A DNA stretch of 64,000 bases. It comes from Amphiura filiformis. Its lineage: Eukaryota; Echinodermata; Ophiuroidea; Amphilepidida; Amphiuridae. Below the pieces are notes generated by a model. The model did no database searches, had not been told where the DNA came from, and was given only the letters and a program-made list of their open reading frames with translations. Positions 36,270 through 49,260 of the stretch are shown here, piece by piece. The stretch's first letter is position 1. Every line of letters starts with the position of its first letter. The translations under genes were made by a program, and so were the position numbers. The stretch spans positions 33,078,353 through 33,142,352 of the forward strand of contig NC_092639.1 in the NCBI RefSeq assembly GCF_039555335.1. Direction: 5' to 3'.

Positions 36270-38740
36270 TACAAGTTACGAGATACTTTCATTTTGCATG
36301 AGGTTGAGGATAGCATTTTCTGGAATATCGTAAAATGCATCCATTAACAATAATTCCTCATAAAAATATCATTAAACCAGTTAAAGTTGAATTTCATAAT
36401 TAATAAGTAAAGATACGCCACTCATTCGGCACAATTTAGGAGTTTTTCAAGGCCTCTTGACATTTAAGAAACAATCGTATATAAGTGTCGAGAGTCTTTC
36501 TAGTATTAATAATGGGTTTTATGTCCAATTGAACTAGTTTATTTGAAAGAAGATAATTAACTTTTATACACTTGATGTTTTGGACGCTTTGGACATATTA
36601 AATACTGTTTATATCAAAATGAATTGTACCCGGTCATTTCTATTTTTGGTAATTCTTACATTGTTTCTGATAAGATTTATTTTAAAGGTGGGTAACCTGA
36701 TTGACAACCTCATCCCCTCACTTTACCCCATCAAAAATGCTTTCGAAATTGGTATATTTCCTGAGAAATCATCAAAAAACTGTAGAATTAGTCTCAAATG
36801 TGGTATACCATGTTTTAGACTAATTCAACAATATCTTCGGAAATACGCCGATTTGGAACTCCTAATTTCAATATGTTAATGAGAAACATGGGATCTCTTA
36901 TTTGATATCAATTTATTACATGATCATGATGATTATCATTAATAAAAACAATGTCGACTACCAAAATCACGCTGTATAAAATGTCAGTAATTCCATAAGG
37001 AATTAGTCACATTTACAAGGAACATTTACGTGTTCTTTATGCATAATGTTTGAAAGGGACAACATTTTATGTTATAGGTAAGTTTTAAAGAATTCGATTT
37101 TCCAAAAATATCAGGTCACCTTCCTTTAATTAAGTATTTTGTCTATGGAAGTGTTTGAAGGGTGGTGGTCCTCCACATTCGATGAATGGCTTTAACACTT
37201 ACTCCACCTCCCACTTCAACCCATTTTGAAAAGAAAGCCGAAAATGTACAAAATGTACATTTAAATGCCCCATACTGTGTGAATATTGCTTGTTTTCCCG
37301 CTGATACCAAAATCGCCATGTTAGTCAGGGAGCAGCTAAAGTGCTAAACATTGTGGTTAAAAGCTGGGAGATATATTGAGATATATTTTATAGGTGTGTA
37401 AGAGCCGTGTCCAAAATCTCATGTCATTTAGGTCAAAGGTCATTATGATGTCAAATGTTCAAGTGGCTTCAATCGTAAATTGTTCCTCTATCATAAGTCA
37501 AATTTTATATCTCTGTATGACGCATAGTTCAGAATTATCCTTCATGTGAACATACACAAAATTAGCGTATTCGTCGAGGGATTAGACAGCTTTATTCCGC
37601 AAGCTGTCTTGACTCTTAAAACTAGGCCAACTTCGCGAGTATGCTTAATTGCTCATACGTGAAAGTGATACCTAACTTGGTATCTATAAATAATGCATTA
37701 TGTGATTGGCGTGCCAGATTACTCTTTATGGTGTGTCATTTTCAGGGTCCATGGCATATGCCTATATAGATGCCTAGACTATGGACTTTCAATTTAAAAC
37801 GGGATTTTGAGCGGGCAAAGTCCCTAACACTCACACTGTCAATCATACTTGTTTATCAATCAAATTTAACCGCAAGCAAATACAATACGCGCTCATGCAC
37901 TTATTGACGCGTTCATGCAATTACACAACACAATGGGATGTAGTTGATAATGGTAATGATAGGTACCCGGAGGATTTAAACCATAACGAGATCTGGGCGA
38001 CCAATCACAAACAGATCCATTTAAAGATGCATTACATCATGGCCAATTTTAGTAGGCCAGATTTCCGACAATCTCATCCATAGAAGCTCATAGACAGCCG
38101 TGTTAAGCATCTCTGACCGCAATCCAATGTCAGTAGTCCACTTGGGGAGCTAACAAACAGAGGGTGTAGGGTGACTGAAAAGATCAGATGTGAAAATCTA
38201 TCAATTGTGCACACATTAATTAAATCAGAGTTTTAAGCTTAAATACAATATCCAGAGTATGTGCAGAATGGGCAAGTGGACTACGGGGTAGTCTAATAGC
38301 CTTGCATGTGACGTATCATCCCGTAAATATGGCGGACTACTCAAATGCATTCAACAAAAGCATGATTGCAATCTACCGTGACAGTTCGTCTCACACACAT
38401 AACCCTGCACTACGATCAAATAGGTTGATGACAACATTTGATTGAATGGACTGCACTCCGCCATAACTACGGTGAAGGACATCGGTTCAAATCCTTTGTT
38501 TGGAGCAAATCGATAAAATGATGCAGGGCCTCTATTGTTGTCATATCAAAACCTCAATTTCTTTTCTTTTTTTTCTCATTTACTCACGTTGGGTCACATA
38601 TCTTAGCCAAAGGTGACAGAATGGTCGCGAAAGATTGGTCAAGATAAAAAAATCTCAAAAATATCCAATAACAACAGCCTCTAATCAGAAAATAATAAAG
38701 AGTTTAAACTAAGCTTTAGTCACAATGATGACAAACAGCA
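36270..38740. other. No supported gene
   Basis: AT-rich DNA. Noted only: a small hairpin (GACAGCTTTATTCCGCAAGCTGTC, about 37,587-37,610), and an ATG in good context at about 38,330 (ATATGGCGGACTAC) that runs 38 codons to a stop without a convincing donor. Confidence 0.45.
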
Positions 38741-38742
38741 GT

Positions 38743-39377
38743 GGTGTGGGTACGATTTCATGAGGGGGGCAGATGCCGCGTTCCCTCGACTGACCTGAAA
38801 AATAGGTGTACATGGCGAATGCCTTTGGCGCGAAGCCCATGAGTTAAAATTGTGGCGTCGGGGAGGGGGTATATTGCAAGGAGGAAACAGCCGACCTGCT
38901 CCCATAATTGCTCTGTCTGAAACAGATTGCGCACGGAGCGCACAAAAATTTGCCAAATGATGACTAACTTGGTTTTAATCAAAGTGAATTTTGGCTTCAA
39001 CTGTTTCATAATGACTATTTGTTTTAAAATGCTTCAAACAATTTTGACTTTCGTCGTCTGGAGCTCTAAATCGATCGATTTATATATAATATATTAGCCA
39101 TAATTATACATTTGGCAATTCGGTGCTTGGTGCAGGGCCCCTGTCGGGGTCCAAGGGCTGCGCCCCGAAAATTGATAGATTTGAGGGTTTTTTAAACTTA
39201 AAAGTTGGTAGTATTTAGGGGTAAAGATATTTAAGTAATGTTTGATTCAGTCTTTATAATTCGTACATTAAATAGACTTCAAACAAAAGCCCCGTTTCTT
39301 ACAAATGTTTGCCCAAACGATCATTTTCCTCGACTCTCTGTGGGGGCACCCCCCCCCCCCCTTTGCACACGCCACTG
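38743..39377. mobile_element. Possible element with CAGTGGnGTG termini and flanking G/C runs
   Basis: CAGTGGTGTGGGTACGATTTC then GAGGGGGG at left, and CACCCCCCC then TTTGCACACGCCACTG at right. Terminal similarity is short and imperfect. Confidence 0.4.
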
Positions 39378-40121
39378 AGAAACAATTAGCAGTTGAACCA
39401 CAACCTCGTATTCGTTTGGTTATAATTTAAGAAGAAATAAAACAAAAATAAATCTTTCAAATACTTACGTATTATAAAGAGAAATGAAGATGAGAAAATT
39501 CGTGAAATTATTTGAGATACTTCGCAAGAAAACATTGCAACAATTGTACTCCTCCCTCTGATGACATCCAAAAAGCGCGCGAAAACTTTACGTTGTCAGT
39601 ATGAAATCGTCTGCTCAAAGTTCAAATATTTGAACAATTAAAAAGAACAAAACCGGAAACGGACGTTTGAAGCTGCATGTACTTAATCATTCACTTGAGC
39701 GTTTTCCTGATCGTGTATGTTTATGGTCAAAAACGTAAATTTTCACGTTAATATTTGAAAGTAGAAAACAATGTCATCCACAAGCTATAATGGTAACGTC
39801 CTTGTGCAACCGAACTGAATATGCTTCTCTGATTTATATGAAAACTAATATAACGCCATGCGACTGACTAAGTCCAAAAATCCGTGGGTGTACGTCTACT
39901 TGGATATCGTTTGGATTTGGATAAAATAGATATAAAAACGAGATCGTATCGCATAACTAGACCATTTACACGCAGCTATTTTAAGGATTTAAGCTTAAAG
40001 TAGCTGACGTACGCTATGGTCATTCTTAATCTGTTTTCGATTTTCATAATCGTTTTGGTCACAACTTTTTCATGGTCATTTATAGTCATGTAGCTCAGAG
40101 ACCTTAATGGTTTGAAAAAGA

Positions 40122-40202
40122 TGACGTCACATTCCGCTGCTTCACATGAATAAGAATCGATGGCCTGAAATATTATGACGTCACATTATGCTTTTGACGT
40201 CA
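40122..40202. promoter_or_regulatory. Cluster of three TGACGTCA (CRE) palindromes
   Basis: Perfect 8-bp CREB/ATF consensus sites at 40,122-40,129, 40,176-40,183 and 40,195-40,202. The first two share flanks ATGACGTCACATT, suggesting a local duplication. No promoter or gene is identified nearby, so a regulatory role is speculative. Confidence 0.35.
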
Positions 40203-40689
40203 TAATTTATCTTTCAAAGTCGTCTAATTGTATTTATGGCACTTTTCATGATTGCAACACACTGAAAACGACAAAGCACAGGCGAATAGGCACGTACAAC
40301 ATAAACCTCAAACACCCTGATCACACACACAAATATCCTCTCCTCCTCCGCCATCAACAACTCCTATCCCTCCCCTACCCCATGTACAGATGCACAGACA
40401 TTATAGTGGTTTAATCCGGTGGTACAATATCACGTCACAATATTCCTTAATCGCATGAGACGAGTCACAAGTGTTCACGGTAATCCGTAACCCGGAAAGT
40501 CTACTTTAAAATGTACATAATATAAACGGCAGCTGGGAAGTGTGTATCTTTGAGATTTGTAATTCGTACAACAGACACACAGCGACAATAATTAATTGTT
40601 GCAAATACTTAACACGTATTGTTACACTGTAAATAAAATGTATTTAAAATTGTTTTAAAATGTTACGTCTCCATTTGACTTGCTCAAAT

Positions 40690-40905
40690 GCAGACGTAAC
40701 ATTAACTGCGCGTGACTTCGCAGTTTCAAACAATATTCTAAAGTAACATTTAACCTTACATTATAAGTGTGTTTAGCTATGATGCTCTTTCCATAGTTAG
40801 AGGACCCTGTGTGGGTGGGGTTCATTCCGGATTCCTTTTGAAAGTGCAGGATTGCGAAAGCGAAATTGGGAGAACTTTACATTAATTATGTTATGGTCTT
40901 AGGTT
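40690..40905 (+). repeat. Dispersed repeat, second copy at 46,995-47,195
   Basis: CATTAACTGCGCGTGAC, CCTTACATTATAAG, GTTAGAGGACCCT and GTGGGTGGGG blocks occur in the same order at both sites. Confidence 0.8.
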
Positions 40906-41223
40906 TTTGTTTGTTGTTGTTTTTTCAATGAGTACACAATAAAACGATCAGGTGCTTAAAATTGGGTAGCCAAATAAACGAACGTGCATTTGTATTTATT
41001 GCATCAGCTGTATTTATCATGATTTTGATGCATTTGGAACAGAGTTTTGTTTTCTTTAGAATATAGGATAGTACAAATTGTATTGTTTTTCGGTGATTTT
41101 TGTTTGCTTTGTGCTTGTTTGTTTTTAGTTTGTTTGGTTTGTTTGGGGTTTTTTTCTTCTTTTTTTATGTTGATTTTATGTTGAGGAACTAAAATAGAAT
41201 CAACCTTCTTGTCCGGAATTCTG

Positions 41224-44018
41224 GCAGACCAATAGGCTGATTAGCAGATATCGGCAGACAAAAACAAATGAAGCACATCGTATCTTAGCAGACCAATAGG
41301 CTGATTAACAGATATCGGCAGATAAAAACAAATGAAGCACATCGTATCTTAGCAGACCAATAGGCTGATTAACAGATATCGGCAGATAAAAACAAATGAA
41401 GCACATCGTATCTTAGCAGACCAATAGGCTGATTAACAGATATCGGCAGACAAAAACAAATGAAGCACATCGTATCTTAGCAGACCAATAGGCTGATTAA
41501 CAGATATCGGCAGACAAATACAAATGAAGCACATCGTATCTTAGCAGACCAATAGGCTGATTAACAGATATCGGCAGACAAAAACAAATGAAGCACATCG
41601 TATCTTAGCAGACCAATAGGCTGATTAACAGATATCGGCAGACAAAAACAAATGAAGCACATCGTATCTTAGCAGACCAATAGGCTGATTAACAGATATC
41701 GGCAGACAAAAACAAATGAAGCACATCGTATCTTAGCAGACCAATAGGCTGATTAACAGATATCGGCAGATAAAAACAAATGAAGCACATCGTATCTTAG
41801 CAGACCAATAGGCTGATTAACAGATATCGGCAGACAAAAACAAATGAAGCACATCGTATCTTAGCAGACCAATAGGCTGATTAACAGATATCGGCAGACA
41901 AAAACAAATGAAGAACATCGTATCTTAGCAGACCAATAGGCTGATTAACAGATATCGGCAGATAAAAACAAATGAAGCACATCGTATCTTAGCAGACCAA
42001 TAGGCTGATTAACAGATATCGGCAGACAAAAACCAATGAAGCACATCGTATCTTAGCAGACCAATAGGCTGATTAACAGATATCGGCAGACAAAAACAAA
42101 TGAAGCACATCGTATCTTAGCAGACCAATAGGCTGATTAACAGATATCGGCAGATAAAAACAAATGAAGCACATCGTATCTTAGCAGACCAATAGGCTGA
42201 TTAACAGATATCGGCAGATAAAAACAAATGAAGCACATCGTATCTTAGCAGACCAATAGGCTGATTAACAGATATCGGCAGATAAAAATCAAATAGAAGC
42301 ACATCGTATCTTAGCAGACCAATAGGCTGATTAACAGATATCGGCAGACAAAAACCAATGAAGCACATCGTATCTTAGCAGACCAATAGGCTGATTAACA
42401 GATATCGGCAGACAAAAACAAATGAAGCACATCGTATCTTAGCAGACCAATAGGCTGATTAACAGATATCGGCAGACAAAAACCAATGAAGCACATCGTA
42501 TCTTAGCAGACCAATAGGCTGATTAACAGATATCGGCAGACAAAAACCAATGAAGCACATCGTATCTTAGCAGACCAATAGGCTGAACAGAAATCGGCAG
42601 ACAAAAACAAATGAAGCACATCGTATCTTAACAGACCAATAGGCTGATTAACAGATATCTGCAGACAAATCAAATGAAGCACATCGTATCTTAGCAGACC
42701 AATAGACTGAACAGATATCGGCAGACAAAAACAAATGAAGCACATCGTATCTTAGCAGACCAATAGACTGACCAACAGATATCGGCAGACAAAAACAAAT
42801 GAAGCACATCGTATCTTAGCAGACCAATAGACTGACCAACAGATATCGGCAGACAAAAACAAATGAAGCACATCGTATCTTAGCAGACCAATAGGCTGAT
42901 TAACAGATATCGGCAGACAAAAACAAATGAAGAACATCGTATCTTAGCAGACCAATAGGCTGATTAACAGATATCGGCAGATAAAAACAAATGAAGCACA
43001 TCGTATCTTAGCAGACCAATAGCCTATACAGATATCGATAGACAAAAACAAATGAAGCACATCGTATCTTAGCAGACCAATAGGCTGAACAGAAATCGGC
43101 AGACAAAAACAAATGAAGCACATAGTATCTTAGCAGACCAATAGGCTGATTAACAGATATCGGCAGACAAAAACAAATGAAGCACATCGTATCTTAACAG
43201 ACCAATAGGCTGATTAACAGATATCTGCAGACAAATCAAATGAAGCACATCGTATCTTAGCAGACCAATAGACTGAACAGATATCGGCAGACAAAAACAA
43301 ATGAAGCACATCGTATCTTAGCAGACCAATAGACTGACCAACAGATATCGGCAGACAAAAACAAATGAAGCACATCGTATCTTAGCAGACCAATAGACTG
43401 ACCAACAGATATCGGCAGACAAAAACAAATGAAGCACATCGTATCTTAGCAGACCAATAGGCTGATTAACAGATATCGGCAGACAAAAACAAATGAAGAA
43501 CATCGTATCTTAGCAGACCAATAGGCTGATTAACAGATATCGGCAGATAAAAACAAATGAAGCACATCGTATCTTAGCAGACCAATAGCCTATACAGATA
43601 TCGATAGACAAAAACAAATGAAGCACATCGTATCTTAGCAGACCAATAGGCTGAACAGAAATCGGCAGACAAAAACAAATGAAGCACATAGTATCTTAGC
43701 AGACCAATAGCTGAACAGAAATCGGCACTGTGAGACAAAAACAAATGAAGCACATCGTATCTTAGCAGACCAATAGCCTATACAGATATCGATAGACAAA
43801 AACAAATGAAGAACATCGTATCTTAGCAGACCAATAGGCTGAACAGAAATCGGCAGACAAAAACAAATGAAGCACATAGTATCTTAGCAGACCAATAGCT
43901 GAACAGAAATCGGCACTGTGAGACAAAAACAAATGAAGCACATCGTATCTTAGCAGACCAATAGCTGAACAGAAATCGGCACTGTGAGACAAAAACAAAT
44001 GAAGCACATCGTATCTTA
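41224..44018. repeat. 64-bp minisatellite, about 44 units, with 566-bp higher-order repeat
   Basis: The unit contains GCAGACCAATAGGCTGATTA, ACAGATATCGGCAGA and AATGAAGCACATCGTATCTT. The first part (41,224-42,560) is homogeneous at 64 bp. From 42,560 units shorten (loss of ATTA, variants GACTGACCA, GCCTATACAGATATCGATAG). The block 42,629-43,134 is repeated at +566 bp. The last units gain CACTGTGA. Minus-strand frames of 60-97 aa are by-products, since 64 is not a multiple of three. Confidence 0.98.
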
Positions 44019-44164
44019 TACAATTTTATTGATATCCTTTGAATGAAAAGCTCTGCTGTATGTACCAAAATCATGATAAAGACACCTAATGTAATATTAC
44101 AAAATATAGAATACAAATGACAAGGGTCTCTATTTGAAATGCGATTTCTTTCTTACTTTATTAC

Positions 44165-44488
44165 AAAGAATATCCTCCTCTTCTTTGTCCGTTTCTTCTC
44201 CACCTCTTCTTCCTCGTCTTCTCTTTCCTCCTCCTCCTTCTCCTTCGTCTTGTTCTTCATCTTTATCATCATCTCCTTCCCCTTCTTAAGGATCATGTTA
44301 CCCAGTCGTTCCTCCTCCTCTTCTTCCTCCTCTTCTTCCTCCTCTACTTCCCCCTTCTTCGTCCGCCTCCTTCCTTTCCTTATGTCGACTTCCTTCTTCC
44401 TGTTACTGCTGCGCCCGTCTCTTCTCGCCTTCCTTCTCCTTTTCCTTCATCTTCTGCTGCTGTATAATAAAATATATATATATATATT
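44165..44488 (+). repeat. (TCC/TTC)n polypyrimidine tract followed by (TA)n
   Basis: About 295 bp of TTC/TCC triplets with sparse interruptions, then ATATATATATATATAT at 44,471-44,488. Its serine/leucine-rich 123-aa plus frame is low complexity, not a gene. Confidence 0.9.
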
Positions 44489-44506
44489 ATTTTTGTTTTC
44501 ATATTG

Positions 44507-46163
44507 TTAAATTTCAGCTACACCACTTGATAAATTTGTTACTATTTTTGCATTTTTCTCATATAATAACACACTGGTAACAACAGTTCTGTATATTATA
44601 GCGGCCATGGAATCCAGTTACTGCACTGGAATTTCGGTAACTCAAGACAAGCGGTACGTTATTATGATAAGAAAAGAGGTACCGCTAGAAAGTACCTTAT
44701 TTCTTAACATAAATGAACCACTTGTTTTGAATCACTGAGATTTCAGTGAAGTAATTGGATTCCTTGCCCTACAGTGTGGGCCAAAAACAACTTTACCCAA
44801 TTTCAGAGGGTGGTTGCTCGAATTGTAGAAGAATTATTCATAATATTGTTACATATTCTAAATGTATATATTTCTAAAAGTATGTGATGAAAAAATGAAA
44901 GCAAAAGAAGCTAAATTAACAAAATGGTGCTAGTTTTACGTCCGATGGTCAAAAATCACTTTGTCCACACGTAATTCAATGGTATGTGTCCGATTGCTAA
45001 GAGTACGGCATACATATGCGTTAGGCATACATGTAATTGGTAAACAAGTTTGGCTTGTCTTTGAAAGGTAATGATTGTTTTACATGCATGAAAGAAATAC
45101 AATCGATTTTAACCCCCATTTACTTGTCATGTACTCGAACTTCACTCCTGTTATTGACCAACAATTAGCATAAAAATTACACAATTACAAAGGTTTTATC
45201 TGGCGCAATTTGTGAATTTTAAATAGGCCTTCGTGCATTTTGTGACTGCGTGGCTTATTTCTAAATAGGTTGCAAGGTGTCAAGATAGGGCAATTCACAA
45301 CACAAGATATGACTTTTATGGCAGAGGTATAGCCTACTTAATTAAGAACAGAAAGCTTTTTGGTAGTGCAGCGTCAATTTCGGATTCGTTTCCCGAACGT
45401 AAGATCCCACCGAAACCTACCATAATTCTACATAGGAACAACTTTCACAACCTCGGAAATGTGATGAATAGAATAATGCAAAGCACGGAGCGGACGACCA
45501 AGAACTGGTCGTTCAGCTTCAAATATTGCAGCGGTTCAAAGGGTCGGTTGTCGACGCAACAATTTGCCGAACATACCACGAACGCAATAAGTTCAATAAC
45601 TTCAAACTTTCTTGTAGATAACATTTCGTAATGGCAAAAAAATCAGGTCTGAGGTTACAATTGCTTTGTGCATATTTGAAGAGAATTGTGTTTATCTTTG
45701 CAGCGTGAAAGCTGCATATCATGACGAAATATCATAGCTTGACATTTATTGTTCATGTTTGATTTATTTGATTGTGTTATATAAAACTGCTGAACAAATT
45801 TGTGCGTATACTGAGTGGTTCTCATTCTTTATCGAACTCGCCATTGCAAGTGATGCGACGCGACAGCTAGTAGGCCTTCGCGTGGACAAAGTTAATTTTG
45901 ACTCTTTGATTTAAAACTAGCCTGACGTTTTTAATTTAATACATTTTTGGATAGTTTTTTCACCAAATACTCTAAAGAAGATGTTCTATACGAATATGTG
46001 AAAACAATTTGCAGCAGACTTTTCAATTTTGAGATATGAACCTTTTAAATTGGGTAAAGTTGTTTTTGGCCCACACTGTACTTTTGTTACCAGTGTGAAG
46101 TTATTTTTTGAGAAAAATGCAAAATTAGTCACAAAATTTATCAGGGGTGTAGTACCACCTTCA
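44507..46163. mobile_element. Second copy of the TTAA MITE, split by a mariner insertion
   Basis: Left part 44,507-44,771 and right part 46,079-46,163 together match the MITE at 33,340-33,707 (TTTTTGCATTTTTCTCA, AATTGGATTCCTTGCC, AGTCACAAA). The left TTAA is kept and the right one is mutated. Confidence 0.82.
44772..46078 (+). mobile_element. Tc1/mariner-type transposon, 1,307 bp, degenerate transposase
   Basis: 32-bp perfect TIRs (CAGTGTGGGCCAAAAACAAC onward) are flanked by TA on both sides. The interior keeps traces of a transposase of the type with an N-terminal DUF4817 helix-turn-helix: about 45,385-45,470 reads FPERKIPPKPTI then NNFHNLGNV, and about 45,486-45,545 reads RSGRPRTGRSASNIAAVQR, matching the conserved GRPR-linker region. 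Stops and frameshifts inactivate it and no catalytic DDE triad was recognised. The perfect TIRs suggest recent movement in trans. It sits inside a MITE. Confidence 0.85.
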
Positions 46164-46164
46164 A

Positions 46165-46990
46165 AGTGCGCTATCATACATGCTGTTGAACACATACTGT
46201 TGAAAATCGATACATTTAAAGTTCAATTTTTGTTCAAATCATTCGAGCTGTAAAAATTTGAATTTGGATGACAGATCTTCTTTCAATGAAACATCATCAT
46301 CGTTTACATATCAGGCTATATATTAACATGATATGGGCTCATAATATATGCCTCTTCAAACGTTTCTCATTAGTCAAATGTCAGACCAATTATCACCATT
46401 GACTAAGATATTGTCAGAAAAAATAAATCCGGATGTTTTCCATCTCAACTTGATTCAACGTATCAATTCTAAAATTCATTTCTATGTGCAGCTGTGCCTC
46501 AAGGTTGTTTTTATTCCCAGAAATAACATATTGTTAGCCAAAGAGAGCACAATATAATATACTTAATAGTGTAAAATAATGAGTATGCCTTTCAAATAAA
46601 TTATTGGATATGTAGAATGAATATGTTAACATTATCCTCTCCCTACCTAAAATACTCGCCCATTACTGTGCCAGCTACTACCATTATAGAGTATAGCTAT
46701 GGGCATAGAGAAGGAATGCTGACGCTATCTATGGATTTTGCCTCAGACCACTGTAGGAAATGAACTAAAATTAAGCATTAAAAGGCAAATTGACTGGATT
46801 CGTTACATAATAAGAGACGCTCAAGTAGCAGTCTTGAAAATATGTTGTTGACAAGAACATTTGACCTTATACCAATGGCAGATCTTAAGGTTTTTCATGA
46901 CATTTAACTTCCCGAATCTCGGGGCACTTTAAATTCAAAATAACGCAATTTTACTTGTTCTTATACAAAAATACAGGAAGGAACCTTTAC
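46165..46990. other. No gene recognised; shared repeat at 46,780-46,940
   Basis: 46,780-46,940 (TTTTTCATGACATTTAACTT, CCCGAATCTCGGGGCAC) recurs at 53,420-53,560. The remainder is unassigned. Confidence 0.6.
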
Positions 46991-47282
46991 GTTCATTCAA
47001 CATTAACTGCGCGTGACATCACAGTTTCAAACATTTTCAACATCTAACCTTACATTATAAGCGTGTTTAGCTATGGTGCTATTTTAATGGTTAGAGGACC
47101 CTTTGTGGGTGGGGTCCATTCCGGATTCTTTATGAAAGTGAAGTGTTGTGTTGCGGAGGCTAAATTAGGAGAACTTTACAATGTGTTATGGTCATGTTCA
47201 TGTTGACGGAGTGAACTATAATGTCATTTAAACCTATATCTCATATGCACAGTTTAACCCCTTACATACCTTGTGCCTTAAA

Positions 47283-47680
47283 CATATTCCAACCCTGTGG
47301 TTAAGGGTAGACGCGGTATTGTTGGTCGGAGCACCAAAATATCGCCTTTCATTATCTTAATCAATATCTCGTATTATTGAAAAATAACACTTTGATGTTT
47401 TGCAAAAGTTCATTCTACAAATCATATACTTTGAAAACTTGCTTGATTTATTGTTGTTAATGAGTTATGTACGTTTTACAAAAGTGCTGTTGTTTCAGCC
47501 CTCTTTACAACATAACTCAAGAACCACAGGACCTATAAAAGTGTATCTGTAGTATTTGAATTCTTCTAGACATTCGCTATGAAATGATTAATGCAATTTT
47601 TGCCAAAGCTCACTACCATTCGCAAGATGCTGTGAACTACCAAATCGCAACAGTTTAAAATAAATTTTAGTTGCTAACCT
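47283..47680 (-). repeat. Inverted partner of 32,604-32,995, ending in the window-start repeat
   Basis: See 32,604-32,995. The last 90 bp also match positions 1-90 directly. Confidence 0.85.
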
Positions 47681-48807
47681 TAAGGGCTGGGGTAGCGACG
47701 TTCTTTAGGGTAGCCCCTGTTGAAAAGTAAACATGACCTACACCTACTATTTAGTGTGAGAAGTGCCATGGGTCAGTAGATAACATGTATACTCTTTTTT
47801 TTTACTAACTTTTGTATCTGGTAAGATTTTTGGGGCAAATTAGTGAAAAATACGATTTTTGCACATTTTTCAAACAAGAGAAATGTCAGAAACAGTCGCT
47901 TTTGGACATTTGTTATACATACACAAAATGTCAGTATGGTTTTAGCAGCTGTGAGTTTCCCAATTTACTGTTACACTTTGATTTGTCTTCCCATTTCACT
48001 GTTTTCTGACGGTTTTACACATGTACTTGAATTAAGAATCATTTTCCACAATGGCATGCTCAAAATTTTGGTTTGACCGTCGGAAATTCTTGAAAACATT
48101 ATGCAGACTACATCCGCATTTATTTTAAATCACTCTCCGAGTGCACTTTGGTCGTTATCAAAGTTTGCAAGTGATAAAAACAACGAGTACAAGCTATAAC
48201 ATCATATTTCGAAAAGCCCGAGCTTGTACTTATTGGGTTCAAACATCGATTTCTGGGGCCAATTTGTTTATTCGCGTTTTCTTACTTACCCTGCTGTTAC
48301 TGCATGAAACGAGGAATCTTGTGATTATTTCATTTTATGATCTGACTTTGCCTTTTGCCTTATTTGGAGGCTAATCCTTGTCGGAAAACTGACTTCACAT
48401 GATTTGAACAGCACGCCATTTTTCATTTTTCATGCAAGGTCAGATTCGATGAGACTTGCTTCTCTATTGGTCAATTTGGTTAATTCAACAAATATTCCAC
48501 CAATCATATTTCTTCTTCTATCTTCTTCTATATCGATATACCGCCCCCAATTTGGTTATAAAAATTAGTCTCGTGTACGCTAGTTTATAGCCGTCATGTG
48601 ATTGACGACTATCTATAGCTTACGTCCATTCGAGTAGACCTGTAAAATTGAAATACTGGAATGAGGAGGGCGGAGCTGACTAATTTATGCATTTTATGCT
48701 GATTGGCCCGGAAGTGGGAAACAGCTGTTGGATTGTGTTTACAACTTGAAATTCATGATCAATGTGCCGATCAGATGGTGAGATGTCACACGCTCCTACA
48801 TTGCACA

Positions 48808-49056
48808 ATGGAAAACCGTCCATTATTTATGAAGAAAGCTTTAAAAGCAGCCGGGAAAAGCAGTAAAGTCATGTGCGCATAGTCTTTTAAATTAGACTTT
48901 GCTGTTAATGAAGCTAAATATTTAAATATTATGCTGTCAATCAAAAATTCACAAACTTTCAAGTATGGCAAGCCATTCGATCCAAAAAGCGTTAGTGCAA
49001 TTGAAAGAGATGAAATTAGCATTTTTGGGAGGAAATTTCTAATGTTATCTGGTTGA
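48808..49056 (+). pseudogene. Unrecognised ORF interrupted by one in-frame stop
   Basis: An ATG at 48,808 opens 24 codons (beginning MENRPLFMKKALKAAGKSS) to a TAG at 48,880. The same frame then stays open for 57 more codons and closes with TGA. The second part looks protein-like, for example KYGKPFDPKSVSAIERD, with balanced charged residues unlike the low-complexity shadow frames elsewhere. About 50-150 bp upstream lie an inverted CCAAT-type motif (ATTGG) and an E-box (CAGCTG). No family was recognised. It may be a recently broken gene copy, an exon pair misread as one frame, or chance. Confidence 0.25.
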
Positions 49057-49149
49057 CCCGATAGCTTAAAATTTCTTTCATTAATATATGATTGTTTGTA
49101 TGCCTTTTTCTAATCCTGTCCCACACGATAAGGACTATTTAGCCCATTT

Positions 49150-49260
49150 GTGATGTGATCAAGCAAAATCAGTCGGAAGTCGGAAATATTGATTTTGAGA
49201 TATAGCCAATCAAAGGAAATATTTCCTTTTGTTTCCTGTTGTTTTTGGAAACTCTCTATT
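49150..49260. repeat. Half-element of the 1,578-1,830 MITE family
   Basis: GTGATCAAGCAAAATCAGTCGGAA plus TTGAGATATAGCCAA match one arm. The other terminus is missing. Confidence 0.65.

Noticed and set aside
36580-36879. Signal-peptide-like exon with a GTGGGT donor
   Set aside because: The hydrophobic run is common in AT-rich DNA and the site has no partner exon.
38330-38450. ATG in strong context (ATGGCGGACTAC)
   Set aside because: It stops after 38 codons and only weak donors are present.
39386-39571. Minus-strand first exon with GTAAGTAT donor
   Set aside because: The ATG frame closes after 19 codons. The frame reaching the donor has no ATG and looks like AT-rich chance.
41224-44018. CRISPR-like regular array
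   Set aside because: Units are 64-bp tandem repeats with no unique spacers, in a eukaryotic setting. It is a minisatellite.
42503-44116. Series of similar 60-97 aa minus-strand proteins (CFICFCLPIS repeats)
   Set aside because: They are translations of the minisatellite. The 64-bp period shifts frame each unit and there is no gene structure.
44139-44510. 123-aa Ser/Leu-rich ORF
   Set aside because: Low-complexity translation of a TTC/TCC tract.
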